A stretch of 9,150 nt of DNA from the NCBI GenBank assembly GCA_938022295.1, contig CALIDR010000039.1, positions 1-9,150 of the forward strand, read 5' to 3'. The translations under genes and the position numbers were made by a program. Shown one piece after another: positions 1 through 8,127 of this stretch (positions are counted from its first letter, which is position 1; every line of letters starts with the position of its first letter). The DNA is from an uncultured Burkholderiaceae bacterium (GTDB taxonomy: Bacteria > Pseudomonadota > Gammaproteobacteria > Burkholderiales > Burkholderiaceae_C). The notes beneath the pieces are model-generated. The model was given only the letters and a program-made list of their open reading frames with translations. It searched no databases and was not told the DNA's origin.

Positions 1-92
1 TCAGCGGCCAGATCCCGCACGGCCCCGGGCGGCTCGTCGAGCTGCCGATCCGCTTCGTCACCGTGATCGTCTACGACGCCGGCGTCGAGTGA
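1..92 (+). CDS. 3' end of an unidentified protein gene
   Basis: The frame from position 3 stays open for 29 codons and stops at TGA (90-92). Almost every third codon position is G or C, as in the confirmed genes here, which supports real coding. The visible C-terminus ends ELPIRFVTVIVYDAGVE and holds a short hydrophobic beta-like stretch. This is too little to name a family. The gene runs convergently towards the ammonium transporter, and its 5' part lies outside the window. Confidence 0.5.
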   Translation, partial: SGQIPHGPGRLVELPIRFVTVIVYDAGVE

Positions 93-94
93 CC

Positions 95-124
95 CCGCGG
101 CTCGCCGCGGCCGAAAATGCGGCC
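95..124 (+). other. Tandem GC-rich hairpins after the upstream gene
   Basis: A perfect 6-bp stem CCGCGG (95-100 with 105-110, loop CTCG) starts two bases after the TGA of the upstream gene. It overlaps a second stem, GGCCG (109-113) with CGGCC (120-124). No T-tract follows on the plus strand, so this is at best a weak or Rho-assisted transcript end for that gene. Confidence 0.3.
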
Positions 125-126
125 CG

Positions 127-156
127 GAAAGAAGAAGGGGCCACCGCAGTGGCCCC
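127..156 (-). terminator. Intrinsic terminator of the torF-glnK-amtB operon
   Basis: Read on the minus strand, a perfect 8-bp stem GGGGCCAC/GTGGCCCC (137-144 with 149-156, 4-base loop) is followed directly by TTCTTCTTTCC. It begins 26 bases past the amtB stop. Hairpin plus U-rich tail is the standard intrinsic terminator form and matches the end of the operon. Confidence 0.8.
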
Positions 157-182
157 TCGCCGGGTCGACGAGAGTCGGCGGG

Positions 183-1580
183 TCAGCGGTTGTACGCCGT
201 CTCGCCGTGGGCCGTGATGTCGAGCCCCTCGCGCTCTTCCTCCTCGCTCACGCGCAGACCGATCACCATGTCGACGATCTTGTAGGCGATGAACGCGACC
301 ACCGCCGACCAGACGATCGTGATGACGACGCCCTCGGCCTGGATCAGCACCTGGCTCGCGATCGAGAAGTCGTCGCCACCGGTGCCGCCGAGCCACGGCG
401 CGGTGAACACGCCGGTGAGCAGCGCACCGACGATGCCGCCCACGCCGTGCACGCCGAACACGTCGAGCGAGTCGTCTGCGCCGAGCATGTGCTTCAGCCC
501 GGAGACGCCCCACAGGCAGATGAAGCCGGCGAGGACGCCGATCACGATCGCGCCCATCGGGCCCACCGAGCCGCACGCCGGCGTGATCGCCACCAGCCCG
601 GCGATCGCGCCCGACGCCGCGCCGAGCATCGACGCCTTGCCCTTGATCATCGCCTCGCCGAGCGACCAGGCGACGACCGCGCCGGCGGTCGCGAACAGCG
701 TATTGACGGCAGCCAGCGCGGCCCCGCTCGTCGCTTCGAGGTTGGAGCCGGCGTTGAAGCCGAACCAGCCGGTCCACAGCATCGCCGCGCCGAGCATCGT
801 CAGCGGCAGCGAGTGCGGCGGCATCGCCTCCTTGCCGTAGCCGATGCGCTTGCCGAGCACGTAGGCGCCCACCAGGCCGGCGATGCCGGCGTTGATGTGC
901 ACGACGGTGCCGCCGGCGAAGTCGAGCGCGCCCTTGTCGAGCAGGTAGCCGCCGGCGCCCCAGACCATGTGCGCGATCGGGATGTAGCAGAACGTGAACC
1001 AGATCGCCGAGAACAGCAGCGCGGCCGAGAACTTGATGCGCTCCGCGTACGAGCCCACGATCAGCGCGCAGGTCAGGCCGGCGAACGTGGCCTGGAACGC
1101 GATGAACAGGAACTCGGGCAGCTTGAACTCGTCGCTGAACGTGTCGGCGAGGCTGTCCAGCGTGACGCCGGAGAGGAACAGCTTGTCGAACGTGCCGATG
1201 ATCAGGCCCTCGCCGCCGAACGCCAGGCTGTAGCCGTAGATGCCCCACAGCACGACGATCAGCGAGAACACGACCAGCACCTGCATCAGCACCGACAGCA
1301 TGTTCTTGCTGCGCACGAGGCCGCCGTAGAACAGCGCCAGCCCGGGCACCATCATCACGACGAGCAGCGTGGCCACGAGCATCCAGGCGACGTCACCCTT
1401 GTGCACGGTGGGTTCGGCGGCCGCCTCCTCGGCTTCGGCCGGTGCCGCGGCTTCGGCGGCCGGGGCGGCTTCGGCCGCGGCTTCGGCGGCGGGCGCCGAC
1501 GCGGCTTCCTGGGCGAAAGAGACGCCCGCAAAGCCCATGAGCAGCGCGCCCAGGGCGAGGATGGCCAGGAGTTTCTTCAT
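183..1580 (-). CDS. amtB: Ammonium transporter AmtB
   Basis: Amt/Rh-family ammonium channel of the inner membrane, 465 residues. Hallmarks are visible. The twin pore histidines are H228 (VVHINAG) and H378 (GVHGVGG), and the gate phenylalanines are F162 and F166. The recruitment-site residues are W207, F275 and S279 (GWFGFNAGS), with the conserved acidic residue D220. About eleven hydrophobic segments follow the pattern of E. coli AmtB. The start at 1580 gives a clean signal peptide (MKKLLAILALGALLMGFAGVSFA). A GTG at 1613, overlapping the glnK TGA, would add 11 residues before that signal and is less likely. Residues 24-57 form an Ala/Glu/Pro linker before the first pore helix. The gene lies 29 bases downstream of glnK, whose product is the usual inhibitor of AmtB, and should share the sigma-54/NtrC promoter ahead of torF. 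Confidence 0.97.
   Translation of the reverse strand: MKKLLAILALGALLMGFAGVSFAQEAASAPAAEAAAEAAPAAEAAAPAEAEEAAAEPTVHKGDVAWMLVATLLVVMMVPGLALFYGGLVRSKNMLSVLMQVLVVFSLIVVLWGIYGYSLAFGGEGLIIGTFDKLFLSGVTLDSLADTFSDEFKLPEFLFIAFQATFAGLTCALIVGSYAERIKFSAALLFSAIWFTFCYIPIAHMVWGAGGYLLDKGALDFAGGTVVHINAGIAGLVGAYVLGKRIGYGKEAMPPHSLPLTMLGAAMLWTGWFGFNAGSNLEATSGAALAAVNTLFATAGAVVAWSLGEAMIKGKASMLGAASGAIAGLVAITPACGSVGPMGAIVIGVLAGFICLWGVSGLKHMLGADDSLDVFGVHGVGGIVGALLTGVFTAPWLGGTGGDDFSIASQVLIQAEGVVITIVWSAVVAFIAYKIVDMVIGLRVSEEEEREGLDITAHGETAYNR
1444..1490. repeat. GC-rich direct repeat inside amtB
   Basis: GCCGCGGCTTCGGCGGC occurs at 1444-1460 and again at 1474-1490, an exact 17-bp repeat with a 30-bp period. A related GGCGGCTTCGGCC copy lies between them. 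It encodes the Ala/Glu/Pro linker after the AmtB signal peptide. The 30-bp period keeps the reading frame, so gain or loss of a unit would only change linker length. Confidence 0.75.
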
Positions 1581-1609
1581 GGTGGTTTCGAGTCCGTGTG
1601 GGGTTCGGC

Positions 1610-1948
1610 TCACAGCGCGTCCTTGCCGGTTTCGCCGGTGCGGATGCGCACCACCTGCTCGAGCGTCGAGACGAAGATCTTTCCGTCGCCGATCTTGCCG
1701 GTGCGCGCCGACGATTCGATCGCCTCGATCACGCGGTCGAGCAGCGCGTCGTCGACGGCGGCCTCGATCTTGACCTTCGGCAGGAAGTCGACGACGTACT
1801 CGGCGCCGCGGTACAGCTCGGTGTGGCCCTTCTGGCGACCGAAGCCCTTGACTTCGGTCACCGTGATGCCCTGCACGCCGATGGCGCTGAGCGCCTCGCG
1901 CACCTCGTCGAGCTTGAACGGCTTGACGATCGCGGTCACCATCTTCAT
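1610..1948 (-). CDS. glnK: P-II nitrogen regulatory protein GlnK
   Basis: A 112-residue P-II signal protein, the canonical family length. It senses ATP/ADP and 2-oxoglutarate and is normally uridylylated under nitrogen limitation. It blocks AmtB when nitrogen is ample. Visible features are the T-loop with the modification tyrosine Y51 (YRGAEYVVDFLPK), the nucleotide-binding B-loop TGKIGDGK (83-90), and C-terminal RIRTGE (101-106). The ATG at 1948 has a good ribosome site, AGGAG at 1956-1960, 7 bases away. It lies 46 bases after torF and 29 before amtB, so it is the middle gene of the operon. I call it glnK rather than glnB because of the amtB linkage. Confidence 0.96.
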   Translation of the reverse strand: MKMVTAIVKPFKLDEVREALSAIGVQGITVTEVKGFGRQKGHTELYRGAEYVVDFLPKVKIEAAVDDALLDRVIEAIESSARTGKIGDGKIFVSTLEQVVRIRTGETGKDAL

Positions 1949-1994
1949 TGCGAGACTCCTTTCGGTGGTTCGTGGCCCGGCGGCGGCGCGCGCC

Positions 1995-2669
1995 TCAGAG
2001 CGACTTGCTCAGCGTGACGATGAAGCGCGCCTTGTTGCCATCACCCCAGTCGCCCTTCTTCGTCGCCCCGACCGCGGCGCCCGACAGCTCGAAGCCGTTG
2101 CCCAGGTCGTAGGTGACGCCCACCAGGTAGTCGACGTAGTTCGGCAGGCCGTTCTCGTTCTTCCACTTGCTCGTGAAGCGGCTGTAGCCGACGTGGGTGT
2201 TCAGCGTCAGGCTGCCGCCGAGCTCGAAGTCGGCTGCGACGTCGAAGTAGCCGTTGCCGCGGCCCTTCTCGGAGCCGAACCACTTGCTCGAGACGGTGTG
2301 CGAGTATTTCACCGTCACCGGCCCGAACGACAGGCCGCCGTACAGCTCGGTCGTGTTGCCGTCGCTGAAGCCCGGGTAGGCGTAGTACAGCAGGCCGACG
2401 TCGTAGCCGAGGCCGGCCGCCTCGCCCTTGTAGCCGCCGTAGAAGTCCATCTCGATTCCGGCGTCGGTGAAGCCGATGCTCGAGTTCCAGTTGCCGACGT
2501 AGAAGCCGCCGCTGTCCCAGTCGAAGCCGCCCTGGATCGCGGGCTTGTTGTCGCTCTGGTCGATGCCGCGGTACTTGTAATTGCTGGTCAGCGAGAGATT
2601 GGCCGAGAGTTCGGCGTGGGCGGTGCCGGCGATCGCGAGCGCGGACAGGGCCAGGAGGGTCTTCTTCAT
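1995..2669 (-). CDS. TorF-family putative outer-membrane porin
   Basis: A 224-residue protein with signal peptide MKKTLLALSALAIAGTAHA, cleaved before E20. The N-terminal mature motif SNYKYRGIDQSDNKPAIQGG (29-48) is typical of the TorF-like family (TIGR02001-type). The rest shows alternating aromatic and polar strands rich in Gly, Tyr and Trp, as expected of a small outer-membrane beta-barrel. It ends in Leu rather than the usual terminal Phe. The substrate is not known. The start at 2669 is supported by GGAG (2676-2679), 6 bases away; a longer open frame up to 2834 would place 55 unrelated residues ahead of the signal peptide. As first gene of the glnK-amtB operon, it is expected to be induced on nitrogen limitation and may widen outer-membrane access for nitrogen compounds (inference). 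Confidence 0.88.
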   Translation of the reverse strand: MKKTLLALSALAIAGTAHAELSANLSLTSNYKYRGIDQSDNKPAIQGGFDWDSGGFYVGNWNSSIGFTDAGIEMDFYGGYKGEAAGLGYDVGLLYYAYPGFSDGNTTELYGGLSFGPVTVKYSHTVSSKWFGSEKGRGNGYFDVAADFELGGSLTLNTHVGYSRFTSKWKNENGLPNYVDYLVGVTYDLGNGFELSGAAVGATKKGDWGDGNKARFIVTLSKSL

Positions 2670-2707
2670 CGGGTGCTCCAGGGTTGAAAGGATGCCGGTG
2701 GCGGTTC

Positions 2708-2723
2708 TGCAGCTTCCGTGCCA
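2708..2723 (-). promoter_or_regulatory. Sigma-54 promoter for torF-glnK-amtB
   Basis: On the minus strand the sequence is TGGCACGGAAGCTGCA. It matches the sigma-54 consensus TGGCACG-N4-TTGCA except for one base (C for the first T of TTGCA). The invariant GG (-24) and GC (-12) are exactly 10 bases apart. Transcription should start near 2697, leaving a 28-base leader that contains the torF ribosome site. Two NtrC-like enhancers lie upstream. Confidence 0.85.
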
Positions 2724-2785
2724 TCGGGTCGCGTGCGGAAAAGCCCTCGGCCCCGCCCGAACGGCTTCGGCTCGACATGCCGAAT

Positions 2786-2802
2786 TGCACCGCGCTGGTG
2801 CG
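2786..2802 (-). promoter_or_regulatory. ntrC site: NtrC-type enhancer site, proximal
   Basis: TGCACC-GCGCT-GGTGC (2786-2801, followed by G) is an inverted repeat with the 5-base spacer of the NtrC consensus TGCACC-N5-GGTGCA. Its centre is about 97 bp upstream of the predicted sigma-54 start, a normal position for an NtrC enhancer. Confidence 0.82.
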
Positions 2803-2813
2803 GGATCTGGCTT

Positions 2814-2830
2814 TGCACCGCGACGGTGCG
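2814..2830 (-). promoter_or_regulatory. ntrC site: NtrC-type enhancer site, distal
   Basis: A second copy, TGCACC-GCGAC-GGTGC (2814-2829, followed by G), has the same half-sites and spacer. Its centre is 28 bp from the first site and about 125 bp upstream of the predicted start. Paired sites near -100 to -140 resemble the E. coli glnA enhancer. Confidence 0.82.
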
Positions 2831-2835
2831 CCATC

Positions 2836-2860
2836 GCCGACCCTCGTGAGGGGGGTCGGC
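2836..2860. other. Strong inverted repeat between enhancers and comM
   Basis: GCCGACC (2836-2842) pairs with GGTCGGC (2854-2860). The inner CTC can also pair with GGG, which leaves a small loop. It is just beyond the distal NtrC site, 76 bases ahead of comM. There is no T-tract on either side. It could be a protein-binding palindrome, a structured comM leader or an insulating hairpin; the sequence alone does not say which. Confidence 0.4.
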
Positions 2861-2935
2861 CCCGTGCCCGCGGGTTCGGACAATGCGTCGAGCCCCTCTC
2901 GCCGCGCCGCCCGGATCCGCCTGCACCGCCTGCCG

Positions 2936-4462
2936 ATGTCGCTCGCCGTCGTGCACAGCCGCTCGCTCGTTGGCCTCGAGGCGCCGGAGGTCCGCGTCGA
3001 GGTGCACCTGGCCAACGGGCTGCCGAGCTTCACGCTCGTCGGTCTGGCCGACACCGAGGTCAAGGAAGCACGCGAGCGGGTGCGCGCGGCGCTGCTGCAC
3101 AGCGGGCTCGTCTTTCCGCACAACAAGCGCATCACCGTCAACCTGGCGCCGGCAGACCTGCCGAAGGAGTCGGGCCGGTTCGACCTGCCGATCGCGCTCG
3201 GCATCCTCGCCGCCGCCGAGCAGCTCGACGCCGGCCGGCTCGCGGACCACGAGTTCGCCGGCGAATTGTCACTTACCGGTGACTTGCGCCCGGTGCGCGG
3301 CGCCGTCGCGCTCGCGCTCGCTGCCCGCGCGGCCGGGGTCCGTCGTACCCTCGTGCTGCCGCCGGGCAGCGCCGACGAGGCGGCGCTCGTCGGCGGCGTC
3401 GACGTGCGGCGCTGCACCCACCTGCTCGATGCCGTGCGGGCGCTGCAGCCGGGCGACGCGGCCGAGCCGCTGTCGCGCGCGGCCCCGGCGGCGGCCACCG
3501 CGGCGGCGCCGGCACCCGACCTCGCCGACGTGCGTGGCCAGTCTGCGGCGAAGCGTGCGCTCACCATCGCGGCGGCGGGCCGGCACAGCCTGCTGATGAT
3601 CGGCCCGCCGGGCAGCGGCAAGTCGATGCTCGCGCAGCGGCTGCCCGCGCTGCTGCCGCCGATGGACGACGCCGAGGCGCTGCACAGCGCCGCGCTGCAG
3701 GGCCTGGCCAGCGCCGGCTTCGATCCGCGCGCGTTCGGCCGGCGGCCGGTGCGTGCGCCGCATCACTCGGCGAGTGCGGTCGCGCTCGTCGGCGGCGGCT
3801 CGCCGCCGCGGCCGGGCGAGATCTCGCTCGCCCACGGCGGCGTGCTGTTCCTCGACGAACTGCCCGAGTTCGACCGCCGCAGCCTGGAGGCGCTGCGCGA
3901 GCCGCTCGAGACCGGCCGCATCACGATCTCGCGCGCGGCGCGGCAGGCGACGTTCCCGGCCCGTTTCCAGCTCGTCGCGGCGATGAATCCCTGCCCCTGC
4001 GGCTGGCTCGGCGCGCAGGCGGCCACCGGGCGCGCGTGCCGCTGCACGCCTGACGCGGTCGCGCGCTACCAGGGGCGGCTGTCGGGGCCGCTGCTGGACC
4101 GCGTCGACCTGCAGGTCGAGGTGCCGGCGGTCGGGCCCGCCGAACTGCTCGCCGCGCCCGACGGCGAGCCCACCGAAGTCGCCTCCCGTCGCGTGGCCGC
4201 CGCGCGCGAGCGCGCGCTGGCGCGTCAGGGGCGGCTCAACGCCGACCTCGACGCCGCGGGCATCGCGGCCCACTGCCGGCCCGACGCCGCCGCGCAGCGC
4301 TTCGCCGAGCAGGCGGCGCAGCGGCTGGGCTGGTCGGGCCGCAGCGTGCACCGGGTGCTGAAGGTCGCGCGCACGATCGCCGACCTCGCCGCGAGCGACG
4401 CGATCGAGGTCGCGCACGTCGCCGAAGCGATCCAGTATCGGCGCGGCCTGCCCGCCGCCTGA
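2936..4462 (+). CDS. comM: ComM/YifB-family Mg-chelatase-like AAA+ ATPase
   Basis: 508 residues, the normal length for ComM (YifB). ComM acts as a hexameric helicase that promotes branch migration when transformed DNA is integrated. The N-terminal S5/Lon-like domain covers about residues 1-170 (VEVHLANGLPSFTLVGLAD, NLAPADLPKESGRFDLP). The AAA+ domain has Walker A GPPGSGKS (223-230), Walker B LFLDE (304-308), sensor-1 region AMNPCPCG (349-356) and a likely arginine finger R389 (LLDRVD). A C-terminal Mg-chelatase lid follows, with R480 in the sensor-2 region. The ATG at 2936 begins the family's usual MSLAVVHSRSLVGLEAPEV. No Shine-Dalgarno sequence is visible. The frame is open upstream to a TTG at 2684, but those codons resemble no family member. 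It diverges from torF and converges on metH with only 20 bases between the stops. Confidence 0.95.
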   Translation: MSLAVVHSRSLVGLEAPEVRVEVHLANGLPSFTLVGLADTEVKEARERVRAALLHSGLVFPHNKRITVNLAPADLPKESGRFDLPIALGILAAAEQLDAGRLADHEFAGELSLTGDLRPVRGAVALALAARAAGVRRTLVLPPGSADEAALVGGVDVRRCTHLLDAVRALQPGDAAEPLSRAAPAAATAAAPAPDLADVRGQSAAKRALTIAAAGRHSLLMIGPPGSGKSMLAQRLPALLPPMDDAEALHSAALQGLASAGFDPRAFGRRPVRAPHHSASAVALVGGGSPPRPGEISLAHGGVLFLDELPEFDRRSLEALREPLETGRITISRAARQATFPARFQLVAAMNPCPCGWLGAQAATGRACRCTPDAVARYQGRLSGPLLDRVDLQVEVPAVGPAELLAAPDGEPTEVASRRVAAARERALARQGRLNADLDAAGIAAHCRPDAAAQRFAEQAAQRLGWSGRSVHRVLKVARTIADLAASDAIEVAHVAEAIQYRRGLPAA

Positions 4463-4482
4463 GCGGTACGGCCAAACGGGCG

Positions 4483-7230
<2,748 letters not shown>

Positions 7231-7271
7231 CGCGGCGATCGGTTGGTCTGGTCAACGCCACACCGCCTGCG

Positions 7272-7308
7272 GCTCACCGCCGCCCGGCGGCCGGCCGGTG
7301 GGGTGAGC
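7272..7308 (-). promoter_or_regulatory. Competing hairpins downstream of the SAH aptamer
   Basis: On the minus strand GCTCACC (7308-7302), which overlaps the 3' pseudoknot arm, is an exact complement of GGTGAGC (7278-7272). A second hairpin, CACCG (7300-7296) with CGGTG (7279-7275), uses overlapping bases. These pairings cannot all form at once with the aptamer pseudoknot, so this is a plausible expression platform. The role is inferred from complementarity only. Confidence 0.45.
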
Positions 7309-7395
7309 GCCGTTGGGGTCCGCCGCGAGGTGCCGCGTCGGCGCCGCGAGCCTGGCGGGACCGCGATCCGGCACCCGTCGCAACGCTCCTCACGG
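7302..7395 (-). promoter_or_regulatory. S-adenosylhomocysteine (SAH) riboswitch ahead of metH
   Basis: The minus strand carries the conserved SAH aptamer parts in order. The P1 5' arm CCGTGAG (7395-7389) pairs with CTCGCGG (7350-7344), with one G-U pair. The core reads GAGGAGCGTTGCGAC, then an extended P2 (CGGG...CCCG), then CCAGGCTCG. After a further GC-rich hairpin comes AACGGCGCTCA, whose GCGCTC (7310-7305) can pair with GAGCGT of the core to close the pseudoknot. The core and the 3' arm closely match the Ralstonia ahcY aptamer. The family switches on SAH-recycling genes when SAH rises, and metH is a known target. Confidence 0.88.
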
Positions 7396-7431
7396 CATTT
7401 GGATTCTATCGGTCGCACTGGCTCGATACCG
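7396..7431 (-). promoter_or_regulatory. Probable sigma-70 promoter for the SAH riboswitch and metH
   Basis: The minus strand has TAGAAT at 7408-7403, one base off the -10 consensus. The hexamer 17 bases further upstream (CGGTAT, near 7431-7426) is a poor -35. Transcription would start near 7396, at the first base of aptamer helix P1 within error. This fits well and is the main support. Confidence 0.5.
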
Positions 7432-7458
7432 CCGCTGACAGCGGTCACCCCTCGATAC
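7422..7458. repeat. CTCGATAC direct repeats around a palindrome
   Basis: CTCGATAC occurs at 7422-7429 and 7451-7458 (29-bp period), flanking the perfect inverted repeat CCGCTG-A-CAGCGG (7432-7444). The block overlaps the poor -35 of the metH promoter and lies ahead of the plus-strand lipoprotein gene. It may be an operator serving one or both divergent genes. No known regulator consensus is recognised. Confidence 0.35.
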
Positions 7459-7505
7459 GGGCCGCCTGGCCGGTCCCACCATCGCGGCTGCGGTCCAATG
7501 TGGCG

Positions 7506-8042
7506 ATGGGCGGTCGGTTGTGGCGTGAAGCATCGGTCGGCGTGCTGGCCGCGGCGCTGGCCGGATGCGCGACGGCGCCACCGGCCACACCGCCGGCACC
7601 GGATCGCATCCCTGCGCGACCGCCCGTCGCGCGCCCCGCCGCGCCGCCGTTGGACGCGCTGGCCCGCGAACAGCAGACGCTCGCCAGATCGCTCGCCGGC
7701 ACGCCCGCCGTCGTCGTGCTCGACGACGACGGCGCGCTGTGGCTCGAGACGCCTGCCGCGCGCGCGTTCGCGCCTGGTCAGGCGACGCTGCAGCCGGCGT
7801 TCGCCGTCGTGCTCGACCAGGCCGCGGCGAGCCTCGGCCGCATCGCCGCGGCGCGGGTCGTCGTCTTCGTGCCGGGCGAGCGCGGCGCGAGCCCGGTGCT
7901 TTCCGATCGCCGCGGCGCCCAGGTGCGCGTGCATCTGACGCGCCGCGGCGTGGCGTCGGCGCGCATCACGACGGTGGCCGCCGGTGACGCGGCCGATCTG
8001 CGGCTGCGGATGGCGATCGGCGACCGAGGCCCGCTGCCGTAG
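7506..8042 (+). CDS. Putative lipoprotein with a degenerate OmpA-like C-terminal domain
   Basis: 178 residues from the ATG at 7506 (a GTG two codons earlier is possible; no ribosome site is clear). The signal peptide has Arg4 and Arg7, a VGVLAAAL core and a lipobox LAGC with lipidated Cys21. A Pro/Ala-rich tether follows (22-48). The C-terminal part resembles the OmpA peptidoglycan-binding fold: FAPGQATLQP (88-97), hydrophobic RVVVFVPG (117-124), then LSDRRGAQVRVHLTRRGV (132-149) ending in an ARI strand. The loop between is shortened and lacks the usual Asp and Asn that bind diaminopimelate, although the LSxRRA arginines remain. It probably faces the periplasm from a membrane anchor. Function is unknown. 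It diverges from metH and converges on the PEP-CTERM gene. Codon use is typical of the window. Confidence 0.75.
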   Translation: MGGRLWREASVGVLAAALAGCATAPPATPPAPDRIPARPPVARPAAPPLDALAREQQTLARSLAGTPAVVVLDDDGALWLETPAARAFAPGQATLQPAFAVVLDQAAASLGRIAAARVVVFVPGERGASPVLSDRRGAQVRVHLTRRGVASARITTVAAGDAADLRLRMAIGDRGPLP

Positions 8043-8070
8043 CGGTGATGCAGAGGGTGCCCGTGCAGGA

Positions 8071-8103
8071 CGCCCCAAAAGAAATGGCCGGCAAGCGCCG
8101 GCC
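8071..8103 (-). terminator. Intrinsic terminator of the PEP-CTERM gene
   Basis: On the minus strand a perfect 7-bp stem GGCCGGC/GCCGGCC (8097-8103 with 8086-8092, 4-base loop) is followed by ATTTCTTTTGGGG. It begins 24 bases past the stop of the PEP-CTERM gene. On the plus strand no T-tract follows the stem, so it probably does not end the lipoprotein transcript efficiently. Confidence 0.82.
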
Positions 8104-8127
8104 CTCGACCTGCGGCGACGACGCCGG

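Noticed and set aside
117..2687. Long plus-strand open frame antisense to amtB, glnK and torF
   Set aside because: It spans three recognisable minus-strand genes plus their gaps and the operon terminator, and its composition is His/Asp/Arg-rich noise.
2684..2935. Upstream TTG extension of comM (84 more codons)
   Set aside because: These codons would cover the sigma-54 promoter and NtrC sites and do not resemble the N-terminus of ComM proteins. The ATG at 2936 gives the standard start.
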